From the NCBI RefSeq assembly GCF_050632385.1, contig NZ_CP192599.1:1302001-1366000 (forward strand): 64,000 nucleotides of DNA, written 5' to 3'. Positions 42,925-52,554 of the stretch are shown piece after piece (position 1 is the first letter of the stretch; each line of letters begins with the position of its first letter). Both the position numbers and the translations under genes were made by a program. This stretch comes from Humitalea sp050632385. GTDB lineage: Bacteria > Pseudomonadota > Alphaproteobacteria > Acetobacterales > Acetobacteraceae. The notes below the pieces were generated by a model. The model was not told where the DNA came from, did no database searches, and was given only the letters and a program-made list of their open reading frames with translations.

Positions 42925-43923
42925 TTATTCCATGCGGGCGCCGGAGGTTTCCACCATCTCCCGCCAGCCCGCCGCATCGGCCATGATCTTCGCGCGCGTC
43001 GCCGCCGGACCGTCGGTGGTGGCGGGGATCAGGCCGCTGGCGTTCAGGCGACGTTCCAGATCGGGCGCATTGGCGCTGCGCTTCACGGCATCGGCGATGC
43101 TGGCGGTCAGGTCGGCGGACATGCCGCGCGGCCCGGTCAGCGCGTTCCAGGATTGCATATCCAGGTCGCCGATGTTCAGCGCCGCGAATTCGCCAAGACC
43201 CGGCACCTGCGGCAGCAACGGGCTGCGCGCATTGCTGCCGACCGCGAGCGCCACCAGCCGGCCGCTCGCCACATGCGGCATCAGCGCGGGCATGAAGTCG
43301 AAGACCATGTCGATGTTGCCGGAGATCAGGTCGTTCAGCGCCGGCGCCCCGCCGCGATAGGGCACGTGCTCGATCTCGGCACCCGTGCGCTTGGCGATGG
43401 TCGCGATCAGCAGATGCGCCGCACTGCCATTGCCGGCGGAGCCTTTGGTCAGCCGGTTGCCGGGTTGCTTGGCCCAATTGATCAGGCTGGCGAAATCCGT
43501 CCATCCTCGTTCCCGCGCGCGTTCGGCCGTGACGCAGCAGAGCACGGTGGAGGTGACGAGTTGGATGATCGGCGTCAGGTCGCGTTCCCAATCATAGGGC
43601 TGGCGCGCCATCATGATCGGCAAGGCGGTGAAGAAGGCGATGCTGAAGACGCCGAGCACCGTGCCATCCGGCGGCGCCTGCACCACCTGCTGCACGCCCA
43701 GCACACCATTCCCGCCACCGCGATTGTCGATGACGATGGCTTGGCCGGTCGTGGTCGTCACCGCATCGGCCCAGAGCCGCCCGATCGCATCCGCGGCACC
43801 GCCTGGCGGGAAGGGCACGACCCAGCGCATGGGCCGGTTGCCCGGCAGGATCTGCGCGATGGCGGGGGCTGCCAATGGCAGCGTGGCGGCGGCGAACAAC
43901 AGCGGGCGGCGCGTGATCAACAT
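42925..43923 (-). CDS. Bug-family (TTT) periplasmic binding protein
   Basis: Second Bug-type protein, 332 residues. The signal MLITRRPLLFAAATLPLAAPAIAQ is followed by MRWVVPFPPGGAADAIGRL and DNRGGGNGVLGVQQVVQAPPDG. HVPYRGGAPALNDLISGNID is the usual ligand-domain stretch. It is divergent from RidA and the CoA-dependent catabolic genes and may bring in their carboxylic acid substrate. No membrane subunits are nearby. Confidence 0.9.
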   Translation of the reverse strand: MLITRRPLLFAAATLPLAAPAIAQILPGNRPMRWVVPFPPGGAADAIGRLWADAVTTTTGQAIVIDNRGGGNGVLGVQQVVQAPPDGTVLGVFSIAFFTALPIMMARQPYDWERDLTPIIQLVTSTVLCCVTAERARERGWTDFASLINWAKQPGNRLTKGSAGNGSAAHLLIATIAKRTGAEIEHVPYRGGAPALNDLISGNIDMVFDFMPALMPHVASGRLVALAVGSNARSPLLPQVPGLGEFAALNIGDLDMQSWNALTGPRGMSADLTASIADAVKRSANAPDLERRLNASGLIPATTDGPAATRAKIMADAAGWREMVETSGARME

Positions 43924-44012
43924 CCAGTCTCCGTATTCAGGGTCGAGGGCGGGTGGCGAAGCGAAAAACGACTGCTACGATGCTATCAGACACGACAGGA
44001 GACACCAGCCAC

Positions 44013-44399
44013 ATGGCCAAACGCGCCGTCGCTTCCGACAAGGTTTTCAAGCCCTCGCTGCCCTTCGCCCAGGCGACGATCGCCGGCGGATTCATGTTCG
44101 TCTGCTCGACGGGACGGAATCGCGAGGGGCAGTTCGCGATCGGCGACGTGAAGGCGCAGACGCAGCAGACACTCGACAATATCCGGGCGCTGATCGAGGA
44201 AGCCGGCGGCACGATGAAGGATGTCGTGAAGTGCACGGTCTATGTGACCGACCGCGCGAACTGGGCGCCGATGAACGAGGTTTACTTCGCCAACTTCGCT
44301 GAAGATCCGCCGCATCGCGTGTCGTGCATCGTGACGGGGTTGGGATCGCCGGATTGTTTGGTGGAGATCGATGCGACGGCCTGGCTGGGGGACAACTAG
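44013..44399 (+). CDS. RidA-family protein
   Basis: Rid (YjgF/YER057c) family deaminase that hydrolyses reactive enamine/imine intermediates; other members act in catabolic pathways. It has 128 residues from the ATG at 44013 with an AGGAG site; an in-frame start at 43953 would add 20 poor residues. Seen: FMFVCSTGRNREGQ, VVKCTVYVTDRANWAPMNEV and the Arg in PPHRVSCIVTGLGSPDCLVEID. It leads a likely operon with acyl-CoA dehydrogenase, CoA transferase and SDR. Confidence 0.87.
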   Translation: MAKRAVASDKVFKPSLPFAQATIAGGFMFVCSTGRNREGQFAIGDVKAQTQQTLDNIRALIEEAGGTMKDVVKCTVYVTDRANWAPMNEVYFANFAEDPPHRVSCIVTGLGSPDCLVEIDATAWLGDN

Positions 44400-44464
44400 A
44401 GGGGGTTGCGGCCCGGGCGCCACGCGCGCATCCATTCCGCGAAGACGACCCGGAAGAGGATCCG

Positions 44465-45637
44465 ATGGACCACGCCAGCCCCCTCGCAGCCGATCCCCAC
44501 GCCGAGATCCGCACCGAAATCGGCAAGCTCTGCGCCCGTTTCCCCGGCGAATACTGGCGCAAGCTGGATGCCGAACGGGCTTACCCCACCGATTTCGTCA
44601 ATGCCCTGACCGAGGCTGGCTGGCTCGCCGCCCTCATCCCTGAGGAATTCGGCGGCTCGGGCCTGCCTCTCTCTGCCGCCGCGGCGGTGCTGGAAGAAAT
44701 CCAGGCGCAGGGCTGCAACGGGGCCGCGTGCCATGCCCAGATGTACATCATGGGCAGCCTGCTGCGGCACGGCAGCCCGGCCCAGAAGGCCGAATATCTG
44801 CCGAAGATCGCGACCGGCGAACTCCGCCTGCAGGCCTTTGGCGTGACGGAGCCGACCTCGGGCACCGACACCACCGCGCTCCGCACCACCGCGACCCGCG
44901 TCGGCGACACCTGGGTCGTCAAGGGCCAGAAGATCTGGACCAGCCGCGCCGAGCATTCCGACCTGATGCTGCTGCTGGCCCGCACCACGCCGCGCGACAA
45001 GGTGAAGAAGAAGACCGAAGGCCTGTCCACCTTCCTGGTCGACATGCGCGCCGTGCTGAACAAGGGCCTGACCATCCGCCCCATTCGCACGATGATGAAC
45101 CACAACTCCTGCGAAGTGTTCTTCGACGACATGGTGATCCCGGCCGACGCGCTGGTGGGCATCGAGGGCAAGGGCTTCCGCTACGTCCTGGACGGGATGA
45201 ACGCCGAACGCCTGCTGATCGCCGCGGAATGCATCGGCGACGCCAAGTGGTTCATCGCCAAGGCGACGGCCTATGCGAAGGAACGCGTGCTCTTCGGCCG
45301 CCCGATCGGGCAGAACCAGGGCGTGCAATTCCCGATCGCCCGCGCCTACGCGCAGATGCGCGCGGCGGAGGCCATCGTGAAACTCGGCCTGCAGAAATTC
45401 GAAGCCGGGCAGCCCTGCGGCGAGGAAGCCAACATGGGCAAGATGCTCGCCGCCGAAGCCTCCTGGGCCGCCGGCGAGGCCTGCATCCAGACCCATGGCG
45501 GCTTCGGCTTCGCGGAAGAATACGACATCGAGCGGAAGTTCCGCGAGACGCGGCTGTACCAGGTCGCCCCGATCAGCACGAACCTGATCCTGTCCTACAT
45601 CGGCGAGCATGTGCTCGGCCTGCCGCGTAGCTACTGA
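44465..45637 (+). CDS. Acyl-CoA dehydrogenase family protein
   Basis: FAD-dependent acyl-CoA dehydrogenase, 390 residues. FAD and substrate motifs: QAFGVTEPTSGTDTTALRT and VKGQKIWTSRAEHSDL. The C-terminal catalytic Glu usual in YEGT is absent, as the segment reads RLYQVAPISTNLI. E248 in GMNAERLLIAAE aligns with the alternative base of isovaleryl-CoA dehydrogenases. So it is likely active on a branched or aromatic acyl-CoA. The stop overlaps the CaiB-type gene (TGATG). Confidence 0.9.
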   Translation: MDHASPLAADPHAEIRTEIGKLCARFPGEYWRKLDAERAYPTDFVNALTEAGWLAALIPEEFGGSGLPLSAAAAVLEEIQAQGCNGAACHAQMYIMGSLLRHGSPAQKAEYLPKIATGELRLQAFGVTEPTSGTDTTALRTTATRVGDTWVVKGQKIWTSRAEHSDLMLLLARTTPRDKVKKKTEGLSTFLVDMRAVLNKGLTIRPIRTMMNHNSCEVFFDDMVIPADALVGIEGKGFRYVLDGMNAERLLIAAECIGDAKWFIAKATAYAKERVLFGRPIGQNQGVQFPIARAYAQMRAAEAIVKLGLQKFEAGQPCGEEANMGKMLAAEASWAAGEACIQTHGGFGFAEEYDIERKFRETRLYQVAPISTNLILSYIGEHVLGLPRSY

Positions 45638-46758
45638 TGCGCCCGCTCGCAGGCCTGCTCGTCGTCTCGATGGAGCAGGCCGTCGCCGCCCCCACCTGTT
45701 CCGTGCGCCTGGCCGATGCCGGCGCGCGGGTCATCAAGATCGAACGCGCGGAGGGTGATTTCGCCCGCGGCTACGACACCGCGGCGCAGGGCCAGTCCAC
45801 CTATTTCGTCTGGCTGAACCGCGGCAAGGAAAGCCTCTGCCTGGATATCAAGGCGCCCGAGGACAAGGCGCTGCTGCATCGTCTTCTGTCGCGCGCCGAT
45901 GTCTTCATCCAGAATCTGGCCCCTGGCGCCATGGCCCGCGCCGGATTTGGCTCGGCGGCCCTGCGGCAAGCATATCCGACGCTGATCACGGTCGATATCT
46001 CCGGCTATGGCGAGACCGGCGACTACGCCAGCATGAAGGCCTATGACCTGCTGGTGCAGGCGGAGGTCGGGCTGACCTCCATCACCGGGCATCCCGCCGG
46101 CCCCGGGCGCGTCGGGGTCTCGGCCTGCGACATTGCCTGCGGGATGAACGCCCATGCGGCGGTGCTGGAGGCGCTGATCCAGCGCAGCATCACCGGGCGC
46201 GGCACGGGCATCGCGGTATCGCTGTTCGATGGCATGGCCGATTGGATGAATGTGCCGCTGCTCTATTACGAAGGCACCGGCCGCGCGCCGGCGCGCATGG
46301 GCCTCGCGCATCCCTCGATCTGCCCCTATGGCGCCTATCCCACGGCCGATGGCGCGCTGGTGCTGATCAGCATCCAGAACGAGCGCGAGTTTGGCAGGCT
46401 CTGCGCGGATTTCCTCGGTGACGCCGGGCTGCCGCAGCGGGAGGGCTTCCGCACCAATGTCGAACGCGTCGCGAACCGCGCCGTGGTCGATGCCAGGGTG
46501 GGGGAGGGCTTCGCCGCCCTGACCCGCGACGCCTGTGCGGCGAAGCTGCGACAGGCGGACATCGCCTTCGGCCTGGTCAACGACATGGCCGGGCTCGCGG
46601 CGCATCCCGCCCTGCGCCGGGTCGCGGTCGAAACCGCAAATGGTCCCGTTGCCCTGGCGGCACCGCCGGCCATCTTCTCGGACGGCCCGCGTGCGCTCGG
46701 CCCCGTGCCGGCCATCGGGGCACAGAGCGCTGCCATCCGGGCCGAATTCGCCACCTGA
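45637..46758 (+). CDS. CaiB/BaiF-family CoA transferase
   Basis: Class III CoA transferase that activates an organic acid by moving CoA from another thioester. It has 373 residues. Typical segments: VVSMEQAVAAPTCSVRLADAGARVIKIE, DFARGYD, LNRGKESLCLDIKAPEDK and, with the probable catalytic Asp, GRVGVSACDIACGMNAHAAV. It is translationally coupled to the acyl-CoA dehydrogenase. Together they would load and then oxidise an acid. The substrate is unknown. Confidence 0.9.
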   Translation: MRPLAGLLVVSMEQAVAAPTCSVRLADAGARVIKIERAEGDFARGYDTAAQGQSTYFVWLNRGKESLCLDIKAPEDKALLHRLLSRADVFIQNLAPGAMARAGFGSAALRQAYPTLITVDISGYGETGDYASMKAYDLLVQAEVGLTSITGHPAGPGRVGVSACDIACGMNAHAAVLEALIQRSITGRGTGIAVSLFDGMADWMNVPLLYYEGTGRAPARMGLAHPSICPYGAYPTADGALVLISIQNEREFGRLCADFLGDAGLPQREGFRTNVERVANRAVVDARVGEGFAALTRDACAAKLRQADIAFGLVNDMAGLAAHPALRRVAVETANGPVALAAPPAIFSDGPRALGPVPAIGAQSAAIRAEFAT

Positions 46759-46772
46759 TCAGAGGAGTCACC

Positions 46773-47474
46773 ATGCCGGGCATTCCCTATCGGACCGCAC
46801 TCATCGTCGGGGCCGGGGCCGGCATCAGCGCCTCCCTCGCACGGGGCCTGGCGGCGGAGGGGCTGAAAATCGGCCTGGCCGCGCGCAATGTGGAGAAGCT
46901 GGCGCCGCTGGCGGCCGAGACGGGCGCGCTGACCTTCACCGTCGATGCGGCCGATGCCGACAGCGTGGCCCGGCTTTTCGCGGCCGTGGATGCGGACCTC
47001 GGCGAACCGGATGTCGTCATCTACAACGCCAGCGCGCGCGCACCGGGCCCGATCGCGGAGGTCGATCCGGCCGCCGTGCTGCAAGCCATCAGCATCACCG
47101 GCTACGGCGGCTTCCTGGTCACGCAGCAGGCCGCGCGCCGCATGCTGCCGCGTGGGGCCGGCGCCATCCTGCTGACCGGGGCCAGCGCGAGCGTCAAAGG
47201 CTTCCCGCAATCCACCGCCTTCGCCATGGGGAAATTCGCCCTACGGGGCCTCGCGCAGAGTGCGGCACGCGAGTTGGGGCCGAAGGGCATTCATGTCGCG
47301 CATATCGTCATCGACGGCGGCGTGCGCAGCGCGCGGCGGCCGGAACCGGCGGACAGGCCCGATAGCCTACTGGCGCCAGAGGCGATCGCGCAAACCTACC
47401 TCGACCTGCTGCGCCAGCCGCGCAGCGCCTGGTCGCTGGAGGTCGAGTTGCGCCCCTGGGTGGAGAAATTCTGA
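46773..47474 (+). CDS. SDR-family protein lacking the catalytic Tyr
   Basis: A 233-residue Rossmann-fold protein. The cofactor motif GAGAGISAS is near the N-terminus. The NNAG element is YNAS and the active-site YxxxK is FAMGK, with F150 in place of Tyr and K154 kept. It therefore cannot use the normal SDR proton relay. SDR relatives with YNAS and F-A-M-G-K are a recognisable subgroup. It is the last gene of the RidA to CoA-transferase unit and may bind NAD(P) or carry out an atypical reduction. Confidence 0.82.
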   Translation: MPGIPYRTALIVGAGAGISASLARGLAAEGLKIGLAARNVEKLAPLAAETGALTFTVDAADADSVARLFAAVDADLGEPDVVIYNASARAPGPIAEVDPAAVLQAISITGYGGFLVTQQAARRMLPRGAGAILLTGASASVKGFPQSTAFAMGKFALRGLAQSAARELGPKGIHVAHIVIDGGVRSARRPEPADRPDSLLAPEAIAQTYLDLLRQPRSAWSLEVELRPWVEKF

Positions 47475-47481
47475 CCCCGGC

Positions 47482-48243
47482 CTAGCGGCGCGCCACGACC
47501 ATCGGCACGGCCCGCGTCGCCGGCGGGATGGCCATGGTGCGATAGGCATCGAGCCCCCGCCCGCGTTCGGCCGAAGGTGCCGCCGGCGGCACATTGCCCG
47601 CCATCACATTGCCGCCGCGGCTGCCGAAGGGCAGGGCGCTCGCCCCACGCCCCGGGCCGACATAGGCCGGGTGCGACCCCGCCAGCCGCGCTTCCTCGGG
47701 CCAGGCGGCCGCGACCCGGGCGCGATAGGCATTGGCGAATTCCGGGGTGTTGGAGTGGTAGTTGGCCGCCGCCTGCATCCAGTCCCGCCGCGTGTCCCAC
47801 AGGCTGCGCAGGAAGCGCGCGGCGTAGCGGGCATTGGCCAGGGGGTCGAAGCCTTCCTCCAGGCTGGCGAAGGCGGTCGGGTGGTGGCGCAGGTTGATCT
47901 GCATGCAGCCGATGTCGATCGACGTCGCGCCCCGCGCCCGATGCTGCCGCACGGCGGCAATCGCTTCCTCCCTCGTCTGGAAGAAATAGCCGGTCCCTTC
48001 CACGTTGATGGTCCATGGCCAGGGCGACCAGGCGCCGGTGGTGGGGTCGCGGCGGTTGGATTCGACCCGCCCGATGGCCTGCAACAGCCCCCCGGGCAGG
48101 CTGGCTTCCCGCTCCACGACAGCAATCGCAGCGCGACAAAGCCCACCGGCGGGCAGGGGAACGCCCGTGGGCGTGGAATGGCCCCCACGCGCCCCCAGGA
48201 CCAGCAGGAGCATCAGCAGCGGAATCAGGGGGATGCGGCGCAT
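47482..48243 (-). CDS. Small lytic transglycosylase
   Basis: Exported SLT-domain protein, 253 residues. The signal MRRIPLIPLLMLLLVLGARG is followed by the domain: catalytic Glu E61 in AIGRVESNRRDP, GCMQINLRHHP and AAANYHSNTPEFANAYRARV. The C-terminal 60 residues are Pro/Gly/Ala-rich and variable. It cuts peptidoglycan glycan strands and may act on cell-wall openings for a secretion system or flagellum, though none is near. It converges with the SDR gene. Confidence 0.85.
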   Translation of the reverse strand: MRRIPLIPLLMLLLVLGARGGHSTPTGVPLPAGGLCRAAIAVVEREASLPGGLLQAIGRVESNRRDPTTGAWSPWPWTINVEGTGYFFQTREEAIAAVRQHRARGATSIDIGCMQINLRHHPTAFASLEEGFDPLANARYAARFLRSLWDTRRDWMQAAANYHSNTPEFANAYRARVAAAWPEEARLAGSHPAYVGPGRGASALPFGSRGGNVMAGNVPPAAPSAERGRGLDAYRTMAIPPATRAVPMVVARR

Positions 48244-48316
48244 GGCCGATACAGCGCAAGCACTGTGCCAGCGGCAGCGTCACGGAAGGGAAGTTTGCTG
48301 CATCGCAAAAACACAC

Positions 48317-48345
48317 TTGCGCACCAGCGATCTCTCACCTATCTA
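48317..48345 (+). promoter_or_regulatory. Promoter of the small RNA candidate
   Basis: TTGCGC (48317-48322), 17 bases, TATCTA (48340-48345). It predicts a start near 48352, which is exactly where the first stable hairpin begins. There is no ORF downstream before the terminator. Confidence 0.55.
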
Positions 48346-48351
48346 GGGGTC

Positions 48352-48441
48352 GGGCAGCGAGACGGTTCGCCGGTTCGCTGTCTTTCTTGGACGTTTCCTC
48401 CCTAAACTCGGCGGTGCCCTCGGGCACCGCCGCCTTTTTTT
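48352..48441 (+). ncRNA. Candidate small RNA with anti-Shine-Dalgarno motif
   Basis: About 90 bases. Hairpin 1 (48354-48381) has CAGCGA/TCGCTG arms and an inner CGG-TTCG-CCG tetraloop. A single-stranded stretch follows with CCTCCC at 48397-48402, complementary to a Shine-Dalgarno sequence. The end is a perfect 10-bp terminator stem (48410-48419 with 48422-48431) and seven Ts (48435-48441). A promoter lies just upstream. The layout recalls the alphaproteobacterial anti-SD RNAs (alpha-r14/Cuckoo, formerly suhB), but I could not test that by search. Confidence 0.65.
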
Positions 48442-48467
48442 GTGGGGTCGTCTCGTTGCGTGGCGCT

Positions 48468-49337
48468 TTAGCGCCGCAGCCAGGACCAGTCGCGTCCGGC
48501 CAATTCCGTCATCAGCCCCGTCAAACGCGCCGCCAGGACCTCAAGCCCCGCATGCGGGCGAATCGCGGCCTCGTCCATGTAGAGCGACCGGGCGATCTCG
48601 ATCTGCACCGCGTGCACATTGTCCCGCGGGCGGCCGTAGTGGCGGGTGACGTAGCCGCCGGCATAGGGGTCGTTGCGCCGCACGCGGTAGCCCAGGCCCT
48701 GCAACCCTTCCTCGACCAGGCGCGTCGCGCGGGGGGCGCAGGCGGTGCCATGGGCGTCGCCCAGCACCATGTCCGGCGGGTCCTGCCCATGCGCGGGATG
48801 GGCGGGCATCGAATGGCAGTCGATCAGCAGACAGCAGCCGAATGCCGCGACGGTTTCGGCGATCAGCCCCGACAGGGCGGCGTGATATGGCTCCCAACAG
48901 TTCCGCACCCGGGCCTCGGCCTCGGCGAAGGGGATGCGGCGGCTGTAGACCGCCTCGCCAGAGGCCGCGACCCGGGCCAGGGTGCCGAGTCCGGCCCCGA
49001 CCCGGGGGCTTTGGCTGTTCACCCAGGCCGGCAGCGGCCCGTCGAACATGCCGGGGTCCAATTCCCACGGTTCCCGGTTGGCGTCGCAATAGACCCGGGG
49101 AAACGTCGCGGCCAGCAGCGGCATGCCCAGCGCCGGGGCCTGGGCGAAAAGCTGTTCGACGAAACTATCCTCGCTACGCCGCAGGCTGATCGCGTCCAGG
49201 CGGCTTTCGGCCAGGAACAGCGGCGGATAGTCGCGCCCCGAATGGGCCGAGGCGAAGACGATCGGCGCGACCTGGCGCTTCGGCCGCGTCAGCACGCAAG
49301 GGGGGGCGGGGTGATCGGGGTGGTGCGGAAGGTCCAT
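48468..49337 (-). CDS. hutG: N-formylglutamate amidohydrolase
   Basis: Final step of histidine degradation by the HutF route: N-formylglutamate to glutamate and formate. It has 289 residues from MDLPHHPDHPAPP at 49337 (a GTG at 49376 is possible). Family features: FASAHSGRDYPPLF, RSEDSFVEQLF, RVYCDANREPWELDPGMFDG and LLIDCHSMPAHP. It lies 23 kb from the main hut genes but fits the pathway with no redundancy seen in the window. Some relatives act on other N-formyl amino acids. Confidence 0.88.
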   Translation of the reverse strand: MDLPHHPDHPAPPCVLTRPKRQVAPIVFASAHSGRDYPPLFLAESRLDAISLRRSEDSFVEQLFAQAPALGMPLLAATFPRVYCDANREPWELDPGMFDGPLPAWVNSQSPRVGAGLGTLARVAASGEAVYSRRIPFAEAEARVRNCWEPYHAALSGLIAETVAAFGCCLLIDCHSMPAHPAHGQDPPDMVLGDAHGTACAPRATRLVEEGLQGLGYRVRRNDPYAGGYVTRHYGRPRDNVHAVQIEIARSLYMDEAAIRPHAGLEVLAARLTGLMTELAGRDWSWLRR

Positions 49338-49430
49338 CGGCCCTTGTGTTGCACCACAGCGGCGGGGGTCTGTCACGCGCGGAATGACACGCCGTGGTCA
49401 TGAAAACGACTGCCATGACGAAGCGGGCGC

Positions 49431-49459
49431 TTGCCGCCGCGCGCCACCCGCGCTAATGC
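49431..49459 (+). promoter_or_regulatory. Weak candidate promoter of tRNA-Val
   Basis: TTGCCG (49431-49436), 17 bases, TAATGC (49454-49459), about 16 bases before the tRNA 5' end. The -10 match is poor. Confidence 0.3.
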
Positions 49460-49475
49460 GCCCCTCCCGACGGAT

Positions 49476-49550
49476 GGGCGCTTAGCTCAGCGGGAGAGCG
49501 TCCCCCTGACACGGGGAAGGTCACAGGTTCAATCCCTGTAGCGCCCACCA
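49476..49550 (+). tRNA. tRNA-Val (GAC)
   Basis: 75 bases with encoded CCA. The acceptor arm GGGCGCT pairs with AGCGCCC, the anticodon stem is CCCC/GGGG around the loop CTGACAC (anticodon GAC), and the T-loop is GTTCAATCC. It is 76 bases upstream of eno. Confidence 0.97.
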
Positions 49551-49626
49551 TCCGGTTCCCCCCCCCCGCTTGCAGCCCGGCCCGCAAACCCCTATCGGCG
49601 CCCCATATCCGCCCAGGGGAATTGCC

Positions 49627-50904
<1,278 letters not shown>

Positions 50905-50920
50905 CCGGCGGATTTCGGTA

Positions 50921-50942
50921 CAAGCCTCACAACCGAGGCTTG
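50921..50942. terminator. Hairpin after eno
   Basis: CAAGCCTC and GAGGCTTG (8 bp, perfect) around ACAACC, 17 bases past the eno stop. There is no T-tract, so it may pause or protect the transcript and not end it. Confidence 0.4.
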
Positions 50943-51011
50943 CATCCCGCTGAAATCGTGCTTTTCTGTGATGCGAATCGGGGCGCTGTCGCTTCCCCGG
51001 CGGAGCGTCGC

Positions 51012-51338
51012 ATGGGCCGTGTTCTTCTACGCTGGATCAAGGCGATCACCCTGCCGGCGGCCTGCGGCCTGGTGGTCGCGTTTTTCGCCTGGCACACGAT
51101 CAACGGCGACCGCGGGCTTGAGGCGCAGGAACGCCGCGCCGCCGAAATCATCACCGCGCGCGCGGAACTGACGCGGTCCGAAGCCGAGCGCGACGCGCTG
51201 GAACGCCGCGTCCAGGGGCTGCGGGGCGACCGCATCGATGCGGATCAATTGGACGAACGGGCGCGCAGCCTGCTCAACTTTGTTGGCAGGGACGAGATCA
51301 TCGTCCCCCTGGGGCTGCCGCGCCGCCCCGGTGGGTGA
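51012..51338 (+). CDS. ftsB: FtsB/DivIC-family septum formation initiator
   Basis: Bitopic cell-division protein. It has 108 residues from MGRVLLRWIKA at 51012. One membrane segment (about 10-27) is followed by a periplasmic coiled coil rich in Glu, Arg and Ala (about 38-75) and then the conserved ARSLLNFVGRDEIIVPLG end. Its position between eno and pdhA is the usual alphaproteobacterial order. The protein would join FtsL/FtsQ in the divisome. Confidence 0.85.
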   Translation: MGRVLLRWIKAITLPAACGLVVAFFAWHTINGDRGLEAQERRAAEIITARAELTRSEAERDALERRVQGLRGDRIDADQLDERARSLLNFVGRDEIIVPLGLPRRPGG

Positions 51339-51531
51339 TCGTCCTGCCATGCGGAACGATGTTTTGTCGGGCGCGTGAAACTTAACCAAAAATCGGGCAA
51401 CTGCCGTTTTGCGTTGCAGCACAAGGGTTTCGGGATTTGCTACGCGCCTTGCATGGCGCAGATACGGGGGGTAGGTGTGCGAATACACCCCCCGGCGCCC
51501 TTCGCCGGGACCACGCCCTGGGGAGAGACGC
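51339..51531 (+). promoter_or_regulatory. pdhA upstream region with leader hairpin
   Basis: A gap of 193 bases. A weak promoter may be TTGCAG then, after 17 bases, TTGCTA (near 51414-51442). In the predicted leader CCCGGCG (51491-51497) and CGCCGGG (51503-51509) form a tight hairpin ending 23 bases before the pdhA ATG, close to its GGGGAGAGA ribosome binding site. Confidence 0.35.
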
Positions 51532-52551
51532 ATGGCCCAAAGCGCCGACGCCACCACCAAGCGCCGCGGCAAGGCCGCCCCAAAAGCCGGCCTCGACCAG
51601 GCCAGCCTGCGCCGGGCCTACCGCGACATGCTGCTGATACGCCGTTTCGAGGAGAAGGCCGGCCAGTTGTACGGCATGGGCCTGATCGGCGGCTTCTGCC
51701 ACCTGTACATCGGCCAGGAAGCCGTGGTGGTCGGCATGCAGATCTGCCTGAAGCAGGGCGATGAGGTCATCACCTCCTATCGCGACCACGGCCACATGCT
51801 GGCGACCGGCATGGAGGCGCGCGGCGTCATGGCGGAACTGACCGGGCGCATCGGCGGCTATTCCAAGGGGAAGGGCGGCTCGATGCACATGTTCAGCCGC
51901 GAGAAGGGCTTTTTCGGCGGGCATGGGATCGTCGGCGCGCAGGTCTCGCTCGGCGCGGGCCTTGCCTTCAGCAACATGTATCGGGGCAACGACAATGTCT
52001 CGGTGACGTATTTCGGCGAGGGCGCGTCCAACCAGGGCCAGGTCTTCGAAAGCCTGAACCTGGCGGCGCTGCTGAAGCTGCCCTGCATCTTTGTCATCGA
52101 GAACAACCGCTACGGCATGGGCACCAGCGTCGAGCGCGCCAGCGCGTCGCGCGACCTGTCGCAGAACGGCTCGCCCTGGGGCATCCCTGGTGAGCAGGTG
52201 GACGGCATGAGCGTGGAAGCCGTGGCCGAAGCCGGCGCCCGCGCCGTCGCGCATTGCCGCGCCGGGCTTGGGCCGTACCTGCTGGAGATGAAGACCTACC
52301 GCTACCGCGGCCATTCCATGTCCGACCCCGCCAAGTACCGGACGCGGGAGGAAGTCCAAAAAATGCGCGAGCAGCACGACTGCATCGACACCCTGCGCAC
52401 GCATCTGCTGGCCAATGGCGTGACCGAGGCCGACCTGAAGACCATCGACGACGAGGTGAAGGCGATCGTCGCCGATTCCGCGGAGTTCGCCCAGAGCAGC
52501 CCGGAACCCGACGAGAGCGAACTCTGGACTGATATCCTGGTGGAGGCCTGA
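51532..52551 (+). CDS. pdhA: Pyruvate dehydrogenase E1 alpha subunit
   Basis: Thiamine-diphosphate dependent half of the E1 component, which decarboxylates pyruvate. It has 339 residues from MAQSADATTKR. Key stretches: LLIRRFEEKAGQLYGMG, HLYIGQEAVVVG, YRDHGHMLATG, and the ThDP motif GEGASNQGQVFESLNLAALL ending in ENNRYGMGTS. The loop YRYRGHSMSDPAKYRT carries the active-site His. It is first in pdhA-pdhB-pdhC-GNAT-lpd-lipA. Confidence 0.97.
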   Translation: MAQSADATTKRRGKAAPKAGLDQASLRRAYRDMLLIRRFEEKAGQLYGMGLIGGFCHLYIGQEAVVVGMQICLKQGDEVITSYRDHGHMLATGMEARGVMAELTGRIGGYSKGKGGSMHMFSREKGFFGGHGIVGAQVSLGAGLAFSNMYRGNDNVSVTYFGEGASNQGQVFESLNLAALLKLPCIFVIENNRYGMGTSVERASASRDLSQNGSPWGIPGEQVDGMSVEAVAEAGARAVAHCRAGLGPYLLEMKTYRYRGHSMSDPAKYRTREEVQKMREQHDCIDTLRTHLLANGVTEADLKTIDDEVKAIVADSAEFAQSSPEPDESELWTDILVEA

Positions 52552-52554
52552 GCC

